This document shows, piece by piece, positions 1 to 6,754 of a stretch of DNA of 17,196 bases; the stretch's first letter is position 1, and each line of letters begins with the position of its first letter. Below the pieces are notes generated by a model, which searched no databases, was not told the DNA's origin, and saw only the letters and a list, made by a program, of their open reading frames with translations. The DNA lies in the NCBI GenBank assembly GCA_900768675.1, contig CAAGDT010000103.1, forward strand, positions 1 to 17,196. The letters are read 5' to 3'. Both the position numbers and the translations under genes were made by a program. The DNA comes from Oscillospiraceae bacterium (lineage in GTDB: Bacteria; Bacillota; Clostridia; Oscillospirales; Ruminococcaceae).

Positions 1-4
1 AGGA

Positions 5-44
5 AAAGAAACGCAGGCGTACTGTATGTACGTCAAGTTTCTTT
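5..44. repeat. Hairpin core repeat, copy 1 (partial element at window edge)
   Basis: Arms AAAGAAAC (5-12) and GTTTCTTT (37-44) are perfectly complementary. Between them lie GCAGGC (13-18), GTAC (19-22), a short loop, GTAC (28-31) and GTCAA (32-36). The same inner layout, with different outer arms, occurs inside the MITE at 2243-2294. AGGAAA at 1-6 can also pair with TTTCCT at 78-83, so the element probably extends beyond the left edge. Nothing else recognisable was seen in 84-134. Confidence 0.6.
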
Positions 45-134
45 GACGACGATAGCGGTGCCGGATTTTTGCAAAGATTTCCTGAGTTTAAATGGTTATT
101 AGTATAATATATCTGTAAATAGCCATAAACAGCC

Positions 135-162
135 TGCACCCGACACAAAATTGTCGGGTGCA
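135..162 (-). terminator. Hairpin terminator of the cystatin-like gene
   Basis: Perfect 11-bp arms (135-145 and 152-162, TGCACCCGACA and complement) with a 6-base loop, starting 11 bases after the stop codon of the minus-strand gene at 173. The following U-tract on the minus strand is weak, so termination is inferred from the strong GC-rich stem and its position. Confidence 0.7.
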
Positions 163-172
163 TATAGTAGTA

Positions 173-1294
173 TTACCCTATTTCAGCAATTATGCTTTCC
201 ATAAACCTTTCCGTCAATGCCTTTTCCGAGGTTACCGAATAGGAATATTCGCCGTCTGTCCAAACTGCGGTTTTTACGCCCTTGCCGCTGCCCTTTAAGG
301 TTACGGTACTGCCGTTTATCTTCTTTTCGGTTACGCTCTTGTACGCATTGTAATCGCCGCTTATATCCTCTGTTCCCGTACCTTTACGGATACAGATTTT
401 ATTGCCCTCCTTTGTGTAGCTCGCTTCAACAATGCCTGTCATAGCCTGAATATATGTACGCTTGTGGCTGCCAAGCTTTTTGGGTGCAGTAAGACTTACT
501 CCCGCAGCATTTCCTGCTTCGGAAAGGGTCTTATATTCCTGCCAGGGGTTAGGTATCTGCGTTCCCATACTATCTCCCTCATCGGCTGCCGCGTCATCCC
601 TTTTTCCAAGCTCAAGGGTTTCTATATTAAGAGCAGAAGCCTTTCCCTTAAGGTCCTTGTATACCGTAACCAGCGACCACTCACAGGACGCTCCGGGATA
701 AACGACCTTGCTTCGGCAGAGCATAAGATAATTTGTACCTGCAACCACCTGACTTCCCAGATATGCAACAGGAGTATAGGAAACGCCGTCAAGCTCCTTC
801 ATAGCCTTCTTGTATGCAGAGTAAACGGTCTTGTTCTTGCTTGGGGTAAGCTTTCCGGTGTTTACGGAAAAACCGCCGTCAGACATTTCGCCGATTATAG
901 TCTGAAAGCCTGTTATTTCGGCATTACCCATTAAATCCTCGTAGATATACATTACCTTGATTTCTGGCTGTGCGCCGGGATATACCGTGGTTGCTTTGCA
1001 GAGAATTGCATAATTTGTGCCTGCCACAACCTGTGTGCCGAGAACTGCTATTGCCTTATAGCTTACTCCCGTAAGTCCCTCTGTTGCCTTTTTGAATGCA
1101 GCCTTAGCTTCCGGGTTTTTGCTCATTGCAACATAGCTGTCGTTTACCGACCAGCCGCCGACAAGCATATTCTCATAGCTTGTATTGCCAATATAATCCG
1201 CCGCTGTATCATCCGCAAAGGAAGCGACCGATGTGCAGGATATTGCGGTAATTGCAGCTAAAGCTGCGGCTGTTAATCTGATTGTTTTTTTCAT
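173..1294 (-). CDS. Secreted protein with two tandem cystatin-like domains and a DUF4367-like C-terminal domain
   Basis: 373 residues from the ATG at 1294, chosen because GGAGGAG lies 6 bases upstream and a signal peptide follows at once (KK, then a hydrophobic run, probable cleavage after ASFA at 24-27). An in-frame upstream ATG at 1360 has neither. Residues 38-130 and 136-228 are two repeats. Each has a Gly-Gly near its start (VGGWSVN, DGGFSVN), an amphipathic helix, and the motif QVVAGTNY (88-95 and 182-189), followed by a beta strand, a Pro-Gly turn and another strand. QxVxG is the hallmark inhibitory loop of cystatins and stefins, and the spacing to the N-terminal Gly also fits. Residues 246-373 (NPW, ICIRKGTGTEDISGDY, then a WTDGEYSYSV strand) resemble the extracellular DUF4367-type domain of clostridial anti-sigma factors, including the neighbour at 1484. 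Inferred role: extracellular protein, possibly a cysteine-protease inhibitor, probably linked to the adjacent sigma/anti-sigma pair. Inhibition itself is not shown. Confidence 0.8.
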   Translation of the reverse strand: MKKTIRLTAAALAAITAISCTSVASFADDTAADYIGNTSYENMLVGGWSVNDSYVAMSKNPEAKAAFKKATEGLTGVSYKAIAVLGTQVVAGTNYAILCKATTVYPGAQPEIKVMYIYEDLMGNAEITGFQTIIGEMSDGGFSVNTGKLTPSKNKTVYSAYKKAMKELDGVSYTPVAYLGSQVVAGTNYLMLCRSKVVYPGASCEWSLVTVYKDLKGKASALNIETLELGKRDDAAADEGDSMGTQIPNPWQEYKTLSEAGNAAGVSLTAPKKLGSHKRTYIQAMTGIVEASYTKEGNKICIRKGTGTEDISGDYNAYKSVTEKKINGSTVTLKGSGKGVKTAVWTDGEYSYSVTSEKALTERFMESIIAEIG

Positions 1295-1321
1295 AATAAA
1301 CTCCTCCGTTCCTGACCTTTT

Positions 1322-1348
1322 CGGATATACAGAAAAGCTGCATATCCG
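1322..1348 (-). other. Hairpin in the 5' leader of the cystatin-like gene
   Basis: Arms CGGATATACAG (1322-1332) and CTGCATATCCG (1338-1348) pair at 10 of 11 positions around a 5-base loop, about 30 bases upstream of the start codon. It may be a leader structure or a protein-binding dyad. No convincing SigA promoter was found between 1349 and 1430; TTTAATATA at about 1401-1409 (minus strand) is the only AT-rich -10-like stretch. An ECF-type promoter would not be recognisable by eye. Confidence 0.3.
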
Positions 1349-1430
1349 GCTGTATTTCATCGGACTTTCCGCTCTGCATGCCTGAGTTTTTTGCCCGTCT
1401 GTATATTAAACGATTGGGAAATGGAAAAAA

Positions 1431-1465
1431 TCGGAAGAAAATGAAAAAATTTCAAATTTTTCCGA
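1431..1465 (-). terminator. Probable terminator of the sigma/anti-sigma operon
   Basis: On the minus strand TCGGAA ... TTCCGA (arms 1460-1465 and 1431-1436) is followed directly by six T residues, 18 bases after the stop codon of the anti-sigma gene. The loop is long and AT-rich and the stem is short, so confidence is moderate. Confidence 0.45.
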
Positions 1466-1483
1466 CTTTTTATTTTGGGTTGC

Positions 1484-2179
1484 TTACTGCGCCTGCTCCA
1501 TAAGGATTCCGGCAATTTCTATAAAGCCGTCAATGTCTGCGCCGTCGGTGTTTGAAAAGCTGTAATAATACTTTTCCCCGTTCCAGAAGGCTCTGTAAAA
1601 TCCACTCGTTGTTATTTCAAGATTGCCTTTATCACCGTTAATGCTGCGGGTTTCCTCGGTTTCCTCATATATTCCCGATGAGTCTCCGCTCTCCGTTGAA
1701 ACTCTGTAGGAATAGCTGTTTTCATTCAGCACAAAGCTTATATCAACCATACTGCCGCCAAATATTGTATAGGTTATTTCCTCTGCACCCTCCGGCGGCG
1801 TAAAATCCAGTCCCCATTCCTTCACATCGTCAATTGTATAATCCTGTCCGAAGGGGTTGCCGATGTCCAGTACTTCGGTGGTTGTGACTTCCGTTTCAAC
1901 GGGCGTTGATGTAACAACAGAGCTTTCAGGAGCAGTCGTACCTTCGGGGAAATCGGATACCGGCACATTATTTCTGCCTGCAATAAAAATCCCCGCCGCA
2001 GCTACAACCGCAAGGCCTGCCGCAGTAACAGAAACGGTACGGTAAACCGAAAATCTTTTGATTTTTGCAGTCCGTTCAGCCTCCGCCTTTCGCATTATAT
2101 TATCGTACATTCTACCCTCTGCTCCCTCGGGCAGGCTTATATTATCAATCGACCGCTTTATTTCGTTGTCCCTGTTCAT
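1484..2179 (-). CDS. Membrane-anchored anti-sigma factor, DUF4367-like sensor domain
   Basis: 231 residues. Residues 1-47 are a short charged cytoplasmic region (IKRSIDN, LPEGAEGRMYDNI) typical of clostridial anti-sigma factors without the zinc-binding HxxxCxxC motif. Residues 48-68 form one membrane segment, 80-105 are a Thr/Ser/Pro-rich linker, and 106-231 are an extracellular domain (NPF, SYSYRVSTESGDSSGIY, EKYYYSFSN) like the C-terminal domain of the cystatin-like protein. It should hold the sigma factor encoded just upstream inactive until an envelope signal. The ATG at 2179 is the start, because removing the MITE at 2188-2359 places AGGAGG 9 bases in front of it and makes the sigma stop overlap it as ATGA. 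In the present sequence no ribosome binding site precedes this ATG or the in-frame ATG at 2200 inside the MITE, so translation may be poor. Confidence 0.8.
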   Translation of the reverse strand: MNRDNEIKRSIDNISLPEGAEGRMYDNIMRKAEAERTAKIKRFSVYRTVSVTAAGLAVVAAAGIFIAGRNNVPVSDFPEGTTAPESSVVTSTPVETEVTTTEVLDIGNPFGQDYTIDDVKEWGLDFTPPEGAEEITYTIFGGSMVDISFVLNENSYSYRVSTESGDSSGIYEETEETRSINGDKGNLEITTSGFYRAFWNGEKYYYSFSNTDGADIDGFIEIAGILMEQAQ

Positions 2180-2183
2180 AAAT

Positions 2184-2837
2184 CTATGGCAATACCGCAT
2201 AATTATTGTCGTGCGATTGCGCAGTCAGATTTTTCGTCAGATTGTACAGAAATTTCGCAGGCATACTAACGTATGTCAAGAAATTTCTGTGCAAGATGAC
2301 GGAAAAGATGCAAGCAAGCGTGCGGCAAAGGCGCCAGCCGTTAATTGTGCGGTGTTGCCCTATACCTCCTAACACGACTTTAAGCTTTTCTCTTGCGTCC
2401 CTGAGCTGGTTTCTGACGGTTGAAACGGGTCTTTTAAGCATTTTCGCCATTTCTTCCGTTTTGTAGCCCTCGTAGTAGTGGAGGTAAACAACGTCCTTGT
2501 ATTTTTCGGGCAGCTTCATTACTGCGTCAAGGACATCGTCGTGCTGTGTTTCATCGGATTTAAGGGTTTCCTCGTAATCGGAAATGGATACGGTTTTCTT
2601 GTTCCACCAGTGGGTGAGCCTGTCCTTGCAGATATTTCTTGCAACAACCGTAAACCACGCCCGCTCGTGCTTTTCGTCCTCGAAAGTAGCTTTTGTGGTA
2701 ATTGCTCTTAAAAACGTATCCTCTGTGCAATCCTCTGCGTCTGCGCAGTTCTGCATAAAAATATAACATATCCGGTAAACCGCCTTGAAATTCCGCTTAT
2801 ACAGCATAGCAAAATCATTGTCAATAGTACCTTCCAT
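2184..2837 (-). CDS. ECF-type RNA polymerase sigma factor, C-terminus extended by a MITE insertion
   Basis: 217 residues from the ATG at 2837, which has GGAGGTG 6 bases upstream; upstream in-frame ATGs at 2921 and 2852 lack this. Sigma region 2 spans about residues 5-77 (DAEDCTEDTFLRA, RAWFTVVARNICKDRL) and region 4 about 102-155 (LPEKYKDVVYLHYYEGYKT, then the helix-turn-helix AKMLKRPVSTVRNQL). The native part ends at GGI (157-159). The last 58 codons are read from the minus strand of the inserted MITE, ending at a TAG in its target-site duplication. Without the insertion the protein would end GGIDL-stop (161 residues), with the TGA overlapping the anti-sigma ATG. It is expected to recruit RNA polymerase to envelope-stress-type promoters, probably including the cystatin-like gene. 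Two TATAAT-like boxes lie shortly upstream (minus strand, about 2853-2872) but without a clear -35. Confidence 0.88.
   Translation of the reverse strand: MEGTIDNDFAMLYKRNFKAVYRICYIFMQNCADAEDCTEDTFLRAITTKATFEDEKHERAWFTVVARNICKDRLTHWWNKKTVSISDYEETLKSDETQHDDVLDAVMKLPEKYKDVVYLHYYEGYKTEEMAKMLKRPVSTVRNQLRDAREKLKVVLGGIGQHRTINGWRLCRTLACIFSVILHRNFLTYVSMPAKFLYNLTKNLTAQSHDNNYAVLP
2188..2359. mobile_element. 172-bp MITE-like element with terminal inverted repeats
   Basis: The ends GGCAATACCGCATAATTA (2188-2205) and, reading inward from the other side, GGCAACACCGCACAATTA (2359-2342) match at 16 of 18 positions. The flanks carry the duplication CTAT (2184-2187 and 2360-2363); a TA duplication is equally possible and gives the same empty site. 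The interior is a long imperfect palindrome centred on the hairpin at 2243-2294. No transposase is present, so this is a non-autonomous element. Related end sequences occur at 4696-4713, 12678-12694 and 13761-13778. TA-flanked short elements of this sort are usually moved by IS630/mariner-type transposases; that assignment is an inference. Confidence 0.85.
2243..2294. repeat. Hairpin core repeat, copy 2, inside the MITE
   Basis: Arms 2243-2256 and 2280-2294 pair over about 15 positions with one mismatch (core GAAATTTC). Between them lie GCAGGC (2257-2262), ATAC (2263-2266), a TAAC loop, GTAT (2271-2274) and GTCAA (2275-2279). The inner segments match copy 1 at 13-36 except for the paired change GTAC/GTAC to ATAC/GTAT, while the outer arms differ entirely but remain self-complementary. 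Confidence 0.7.
2365..2370 (-). promoter_or_regulatory. Original ribosome binding site of the anti-sigma gene, stranded by the MITE
   Basis: AGGAGG on the minus strand lies within the last native codons of the sigma gene. With the element removed it stands 9 bases from the anti-sigma ATG at 2179. It is now about 185 bases away, behind the element. Confidence 0.8.
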
Positions 2838-2967
2838 TTTTTGCACCTCCATATTATATACGATTATAAGCGGCAAAAAGTCGGGTAAATCTGTAATTTT
2901 TTTGCAGCGATGTTTTTGCAAATCAGAGGGGCTTCATTAAAATTCCGGGCATAGACAGCGGGTATTT

Positions 2968-4557
2968 TCATTCAGAGGTCAAATCATGCGCCGCCGCATA
3001 TTCTGCCGCCAGACCCTTTTTATAGTTGGCGATAAAGGCAGAAAAGCCTGCTGCGCCCTTTTCGTCCGGCATTACGGTTACAGCCTCCATAGAGGAAAAT
3101 ACCTCGTTTTCAAGAAATTCCGGAAGGCTTCTTCCCTTTCCGTCAGCGGCGTATGCGGCAAGCAGAGCCATACCCCAGGCGCCACCCTCGCCTGCTGTTT
3201 TCATTACCGAAACAGGGCTGCTGAGTCCGTCCGCAAGGAACTGCTGGGCAACGCCCTGCACCTTGAAAAGACCGCCGTGACCCGTTATCCTTTCAACGGA
3301 CACATTCTCCTTTTCAAAGAGAATGTCCATACCCAGCTTCAGCGCCGCCATTGAGGAATAAAGCTGTGCACGGAAGAAATTTGCAAGGCTGAAGCTTCCC
3401 CCTGGAGTTCTGAAATACATGGGTCTGCCCTTTTCTGCTCCTGCAACAGGTTCGCCGGAAAGGAAATTGTATGCAACCGTTCCGCCGCAGTCGGCGTCGC
3501 CTGTAAGCGCATTTCTGTACAGCAGTTCATAAAGCTCCGATTTATCCATAGCCTTGCCGCATAGCGCCGCAAATTCTCCGAATACCTTAACCCAGGCGTC
3601 AAGCTCGGAGCAGCAGTTGTTGCAGTGCACCATAGCAACAGGCGAGCCGTCGGGAGTTGTGACAACATCTATTTCGGGGTAATAGCCCTTAAGCGGCTCC
3701 GGAAGAACCAGCATTGCGAAAATTGACGTTCCTGCGGAAACGTTTCCTGTTTTGGGCAGAACGCTGTTGGTGGCAACCATGCCTGTTCCTGCGTCTCCCT
3801 CCGGCGGGCAGAGCCTTACTCCCGCCTTAAGCGCTCCCGTAGGGTCGAGAAGTCTTGCGCCGCTTTCGGTAAGAGCCGCCGTTCCCTCGCCTGCACTAAG
3901 AACAGAAGGAAGAATTTCTCTGATATTTCCGCTGAAATTCTTTTCTTTGAGCAGTAAGTCAAGCTTATCAAGATATTCTTCATTATAACCGCCCTTTTCA
4001 ATCGGGAAAATGCCCGAAGCCTCGCCGACTCCAACCGTGCGGCTTCCCGTAAGGCGGTAATGTATGTATCCTGCAAGGGTATTGATATGGGCAATTTCTG
4101 AAATATGCTCCTCATTATTCAGAACAGCCTGATAAAGATGAGCTATGCTCCAGCGCTGGGGGATATTGAAACCGAAAAGCCCTGAAAGCTCCGAAGCTGC
4201 CTGCTCGGTAATGGTATTGCGCCATGTTCTGAAGGGTACAAGCAGGTTATCCTCCTTATCGAACGCCATATAGCCGTGCATCATTCCCGAAATTCCCATT
4301 CCGCCGTAGGATTCGGGGATAACTCCGTACTTCTCCTTTACGTCGGCAATAAGCTCTGCGTAACAATGCTGAAGTCCTCCGATAATATATTCAAGGGGAT
4401 AGGTCCAGACTCCGTTTTCAAAGCGGTTTTCCCATTCGTGGCTTCCTGCCGCAACAGGAGCAAAGCTGTCGTCGATAAGGACTGCCTTAATTCTCGTAGA
4501 GCCAAATTCAATGCCCAGATAGGTTTTGTTATTCCTGATTTTTCCCTGTACAGTCAT
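2968..4557 (-). CDS. FGGY-family carbohydrate kinase
   Basis: 529 residues, a normal length for the family; ATG at 4557 with AGAGGTG close upstream. The N-terminal phosphate-binding strand is LGIEFGSTRIKAVLID (14-29). The second half has GDAGTGMVAT (254-263, with the probable catalytic Asp255), TGNVSAGTSIF (270-280), GHGGLFKVQG (426-435) and the adenosine motif GEGGAWGMALLAA (456-468). FGGY kinases use ATP to phosphorylate a sugar or polyol in the cytoplasm (ribulose, xylulose, glycerol and others). The exact substrate cannot be read from the motifs. The protein resembles the ribulokinase/xylulokinase-like proteins of Clostridia, but no arabinose or xylose genes lie beside it here. A Cys-rich CNNCC motif at 312-316 is unusual. 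It has its own promoter, and no clear terminator was seen in 2838-2967. Confidence 0.85.
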   Translation of the reverse strand: MTVQGKIRNNKTYLGIEFGSTRIKAVLIDDSFAPVAAGSHEWENRFENGVWTYPLEYIIGGLQHCYAELIADVKEKYGVIPESYGGMGISGMMHGYMAFDKEDNLLVPFRTWRNTITEQAASELSGLFGFNIPQRWSIAHLYQAVLNNEEHISEIAHINTLAGYIHYRLTGSRTVGVGEASGIFPIEKGGYNEEYLDKLDLLLKEKNFSGNIREILPSVLSAGEGTAALTESGARLLDPTGALKAGVRLCPPEGDAGTGMVATNSVLPKTGNVSAGTSIFAMLVLPEPLKGYYPEIDVVTTPDGSPVAMVHCNNCCSELDAWVKVFGEFAALCGKAMDKSELYELLYRNALTGDADCGGTVAYNFLSGEPVAGAEKGRPMYFRTPGGSFSLANFFRAQLYSSMAALKLGMDILFEKENVSVERITGHGGLFKVQGVAQQFLADGLSSPVSVMKTAGEGGAWGMALLAAYAADGKGRSLPEFLENEVFSSMEAVTVMPDEKGAAGFSAFIANYKKGLAAEYAAAHDLTSE

Positions 4558-4639
4558 TGTGCACCTCTTAATTTCTGCAAATTCCCCATGCCGGATTCAG
4601 CAGGGCTGTAAAATGCATATTATGTATTTACTTTATGCT

Positions 4640-4668
4640 ATTCTAACACAAGGAAAATATAATTGCAA
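4640..4668 (-). promoter_or_regulatory. SigA-type promoter of the FGGY kinase
   Basis: On the minus strand TTGCAA (4668-4663) and TAGAAT (4645-4640) are separated by exactly 17 bases. This leaves a leader of about 75 bases before the kinase ATG. Confidence 0.6.
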
Positions 4669-4695
4669 TACAAAAAGCATACATTTTTAAGAAAA

Positions 4696-4713
4696 TAATT
4701 ATGCGGTGATGCC
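4696..4713. repeat. Solo MITE end
   Basis: TAATTATGCGGTGATGCC matches the right end of the MITE (2342-2359) at 16 of 18 positions and is likewise followed by C and TA. No partner end or hairpin core was found nearby, so it is probably a relic. It lies between the kinase promoter and the MCP terminator. Confidence 0.55.
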
Positions 4714-4748
4714 CTATATCTCATGTCCTTTTCCAAAAAGACTGAAAG

Positions 4749-4779
4749 GAGGGCATACGGAAGTTTTCCGTATGCCCTC
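4749..4779 (-). terminator. Terminator of the chemotaxis receptor gene
   Basis: Arms GAGGGCATACGGAA (4749-4762) and its exact complement (4766-4779) form a 13-14 bp stem with a tiny loop, 14 bases beyond the receptor stop codon. On the minus strand it is followed by a T-rich stretch ending in TTTTT. Confidence 0.8.
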
Positions 4780-4792
4780 GTCTATTATTGTA

Positions 4793-6670
4793 TTAAACTC
4801 CTTCATTAACCATATCAATTAGCTTTGCAGCCTCGCTGTCAAGCTTTTTCGCAGTTTCCTGTGCATTTAAGGAAATTCCCGAATTAGCCTGAACAACCTC
4901 GGTAATCTGATTCATTCCCGCAACAGCCATTTCAATGCTCTCCGCCTGTTTGATTGTAGCCTCAGCTATCTCTGCGATAAGACCTGCGCTCTTATTTACG
5001 CTCTCGGTCATTTCATCAAGCTGACGGGCGGTTTCATCTGCAACCACAATACCATGCTCAACAGCCTGTAAGGTTTCGGTAATAAGGCTTGTGGTTCCCT
5101 TAACTGCGTCGGCGGACTTGTTGGCAAGGTTTCTTACCTCGTCTGCTACTACCGCAAAGCCCTTTCCGTGCTCTCCTGCTCTGGCTGCCTCAACGGAAGC
5201 GTTAAGCGCAAGAATATTTGTCTGGAAGGCTATATCGTCAATAGTCTTTACAATATTTCCGATTTTCTGGGAAACATCGTTAATCTGCCGCATTGAATCC
5301 TGCATAGCCTTGATTTTTTCAGCGTTTACCCGAAGCTGCTCTCTTGTTTCCGTAGCAATTCTGTCTGCATTTCTTGCAGCCTCGGCATTGTCATTAACTT
5401 CCTTGGAAATCTGGGCGAAGGCTGCGGAAAGCTCCTCTGCTGTTGCAGCCTGCGTGGTTGAGCCGTCGGAAAGCCTTACGGAAACGTCCTCCATTTCACC
5501 GGAATATGTATTGATACTGTGGGAAATATCGCCGATGCGCTGGAGAAGAGTCTCCATAGAGCCGTTTACAGCCTGCATGTGCTCCATATTCTCATTGATG
5601 TGGTTAAGCATACTGTTGATACCGTCGCTTAAAATGCAGAACTCAGCACAGCTTCTTACGTCAACCCGTACATTGTTGTTTCCTGCGTCTATTTCCTGTA
5701 TAGCGTTGGTAATGGTGGTAATTCCGTCAAGAATATTCTTTGCAATAAGCCTGTTAACAATCATTATAAGGATAACTATGCCGATACATACGAGGATAAC
5801 TACTATAAGAGTGGTAAGGAAGGCTTCGCCGATTACCTCTCCCGTAGGAATAAGAGTACCCACAAAGTATTCGTCGTTATCGGAAACGCAGGTGTAATAT
5901 GAAGCTCCGCCAATGGTCACAGAGCCGTCGTTATCCTTTCCCTCCTGAAACAGACCGGCGGAAAAGCCTATATCCGAAGCAGGCATACCGAGATAATCGC
6001 TGTTGAAGATAGCGGCGAGAGTCATATCGCTCTTTCTGACCGCATACATAGTGCCGCTTGTTCCTACCTTGATATTGCCGAGAACCTTATCGGGCTGTGT
6101 GTCGGCAAGGGTATTGCTTAAGCGGACAGGCTCCATTCCTATCTGAACAATGCCCTTTTCGTCCCTGCGGGGAACGCTTACATACTGGAAAAGCTTTCCC
6201 TCTGCGCCGTTCTCCTGAGGCTCCTGGGCAATTTCAAGGGTATCGTCCTCAAGAATTGCAAGAAAAGGCTTTGTCTGCTCAGAAGTGCTGAAATCAAAGC
6301 CGAAATACTGAGGAACAGTACCCCAGTAAATGATACCGTTTGCGTCGGTAACATGAAGCTCGTCAACGCCGAGGAGAACCCTTATTCTTTCAAGCTCCTC
6401 ACCGTCTTCCTTCAAGGAGGGGTTAAGCTTAAGCATTTCCGCAAAAGCGTTGGCCTTTGAAATATAGTCTTCGTTAAGGTTTTCCGTAAGATTTGAAACC
6501 GTAACCTTGCTTTCCTCAAGCTTTGCAAAGCCGTCGCTTATACGCTCATGAGAGGTTTCATGGGCATTACTTCTCGATACAAATAACTGGAAGCAGAACA
6601 CAAAAACAGCAATAGCCAGCAGTACGATAATGCCTACCTTCATAATTTTAAGTACGATTTGTTTTTTCAT
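4793..6670 (-). CDS. Methyl-accepting chemotaxis protein, dCache-like sensor
   Basis: 625 residues; ATG at 6670 followed by MKKQ and a membrane segment at 10-31. Residues 32-283 are an extracellular sensor of the double-Cache size class. A second membrane segment is at 284-305, a HAMP linker at about 306-360, and a long helical signalling domain runs from about 370 to 625. The signalling hairpin tip is clear (DDIAFQTNILALNASVEAA then RAGEHGKGFAVVADEVRNLA, about 478-516); this part binds CheA and CheW. The protein should sense an external ligand and control flagellar motion, or a related output. No C-terminal NWxxF-type tether is present, as is common for Firmicute receptors. The ribosome binding site is weak (GGGGA). 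It is a single gene with its own promoter and terminator and no che genes in the window. The ligand is unknown. Confidence 0.93.
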   Translation of the reverse strand: MKKQIVLKIMKVGIIVLLAIAVFVFCFQLFVSRSNAHETSHERISDGFAKLEESKVTVSNLTENLNEDYISKANAFAEMLKLNPSLKEDGEELERIRVLLGVDELHVTDANGIIYWGTVPQYFGFDFSTSEQTKPFLAILEDDTLEIAQEPQENGAEGKLFQYVSVPRRDEKGIVQIGMEPVRLSNTLADTQPDKVLGNIKVGTSGTMYAVRKSDMTLAAIFNSDYLGMPASDIGFSAGLFQEGKDNDGSVTIGGASYYTCVSDNDEYFVGTLIPTGEVIGEAFLTTLIVVILVCIGIVILIMIVNRLIAKNILDGITTITNAIQEIDAGNNNVRVDVRSCAEFCILSDGINSMLNHINENMEHMQAVNGSMETLLQRIGDISHSINTYSGEMEDVSVRLSDGSTTQAATAEELSAAFAQISKEVNDNAEAARNADRIATETREQLRVNAEKIKAMQDSMRQINDVSQKIGNIVKTIDDIAFQTNILALNASVEAARAGEHGKGFAVVADEVRNLANKSADAVKGTTSLITETLQAVEHGIVVADETARQLDEMTESVNKSAGLIAEIAEATIKQAESIEMAVAGMNQITEVVQANSGISLNAQETAKKLDSEAAKLIDMVNEGV

Positions 6671-6725
6671 GTCAATTTCCCCATCATAATTTGTCAGCAG
6701 ATATTAATACAAGCCTACTATGTAT

Positions 6726-6754
6726 ATAATAGTACATTTTTGTCGATTTGTCAA
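6726..6754 (-). promoter_or_regulatory. SigA-type promoter of the chemotaxis receptor
   Basis: Minus strand TTGACA (6754-6749) and TATTAT (6731-6726) are separated by 17 bases. This places transcription start about 50 bases before the ATG at 6670. Confidence 0.75.

Noticed and set aside
464..934. 156-codon plus-strand frame opposite the cystatin-like gene
   Set aside because: Antisense to repeats with clear protein-level conservation; no ribosome binding site.
193..1294. Lipoprotein assignment of the cystatin-like protein from the Cys20 in its signal region
   Set aside because: The residues before Cys20 (AIS) do not fit a lipobox well, whereas ASFA at 24-27 is a good signal peptidase I site.
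2058..2466. Plus-strand open frames across the MITE and the ends of the sigma and anti-sigma genes
   Set aside because: They result from the palindromic, stop-poor MITE and lack start signals.
3752..4115. Open frames opposite and overlapping the FGGY kinase
   Set aside because: Shadow frames of a gene with clear family motifs; none has its own start signal.
5091..5897. 268-codon open frame on the plus strand opposite the chemotaxis receptor
   Set aside because: It lies wholly antisense to the conserved signalling domain, its product is low-complexity Ser/Ile/Leu-rich, and it has no ribosome binding site.
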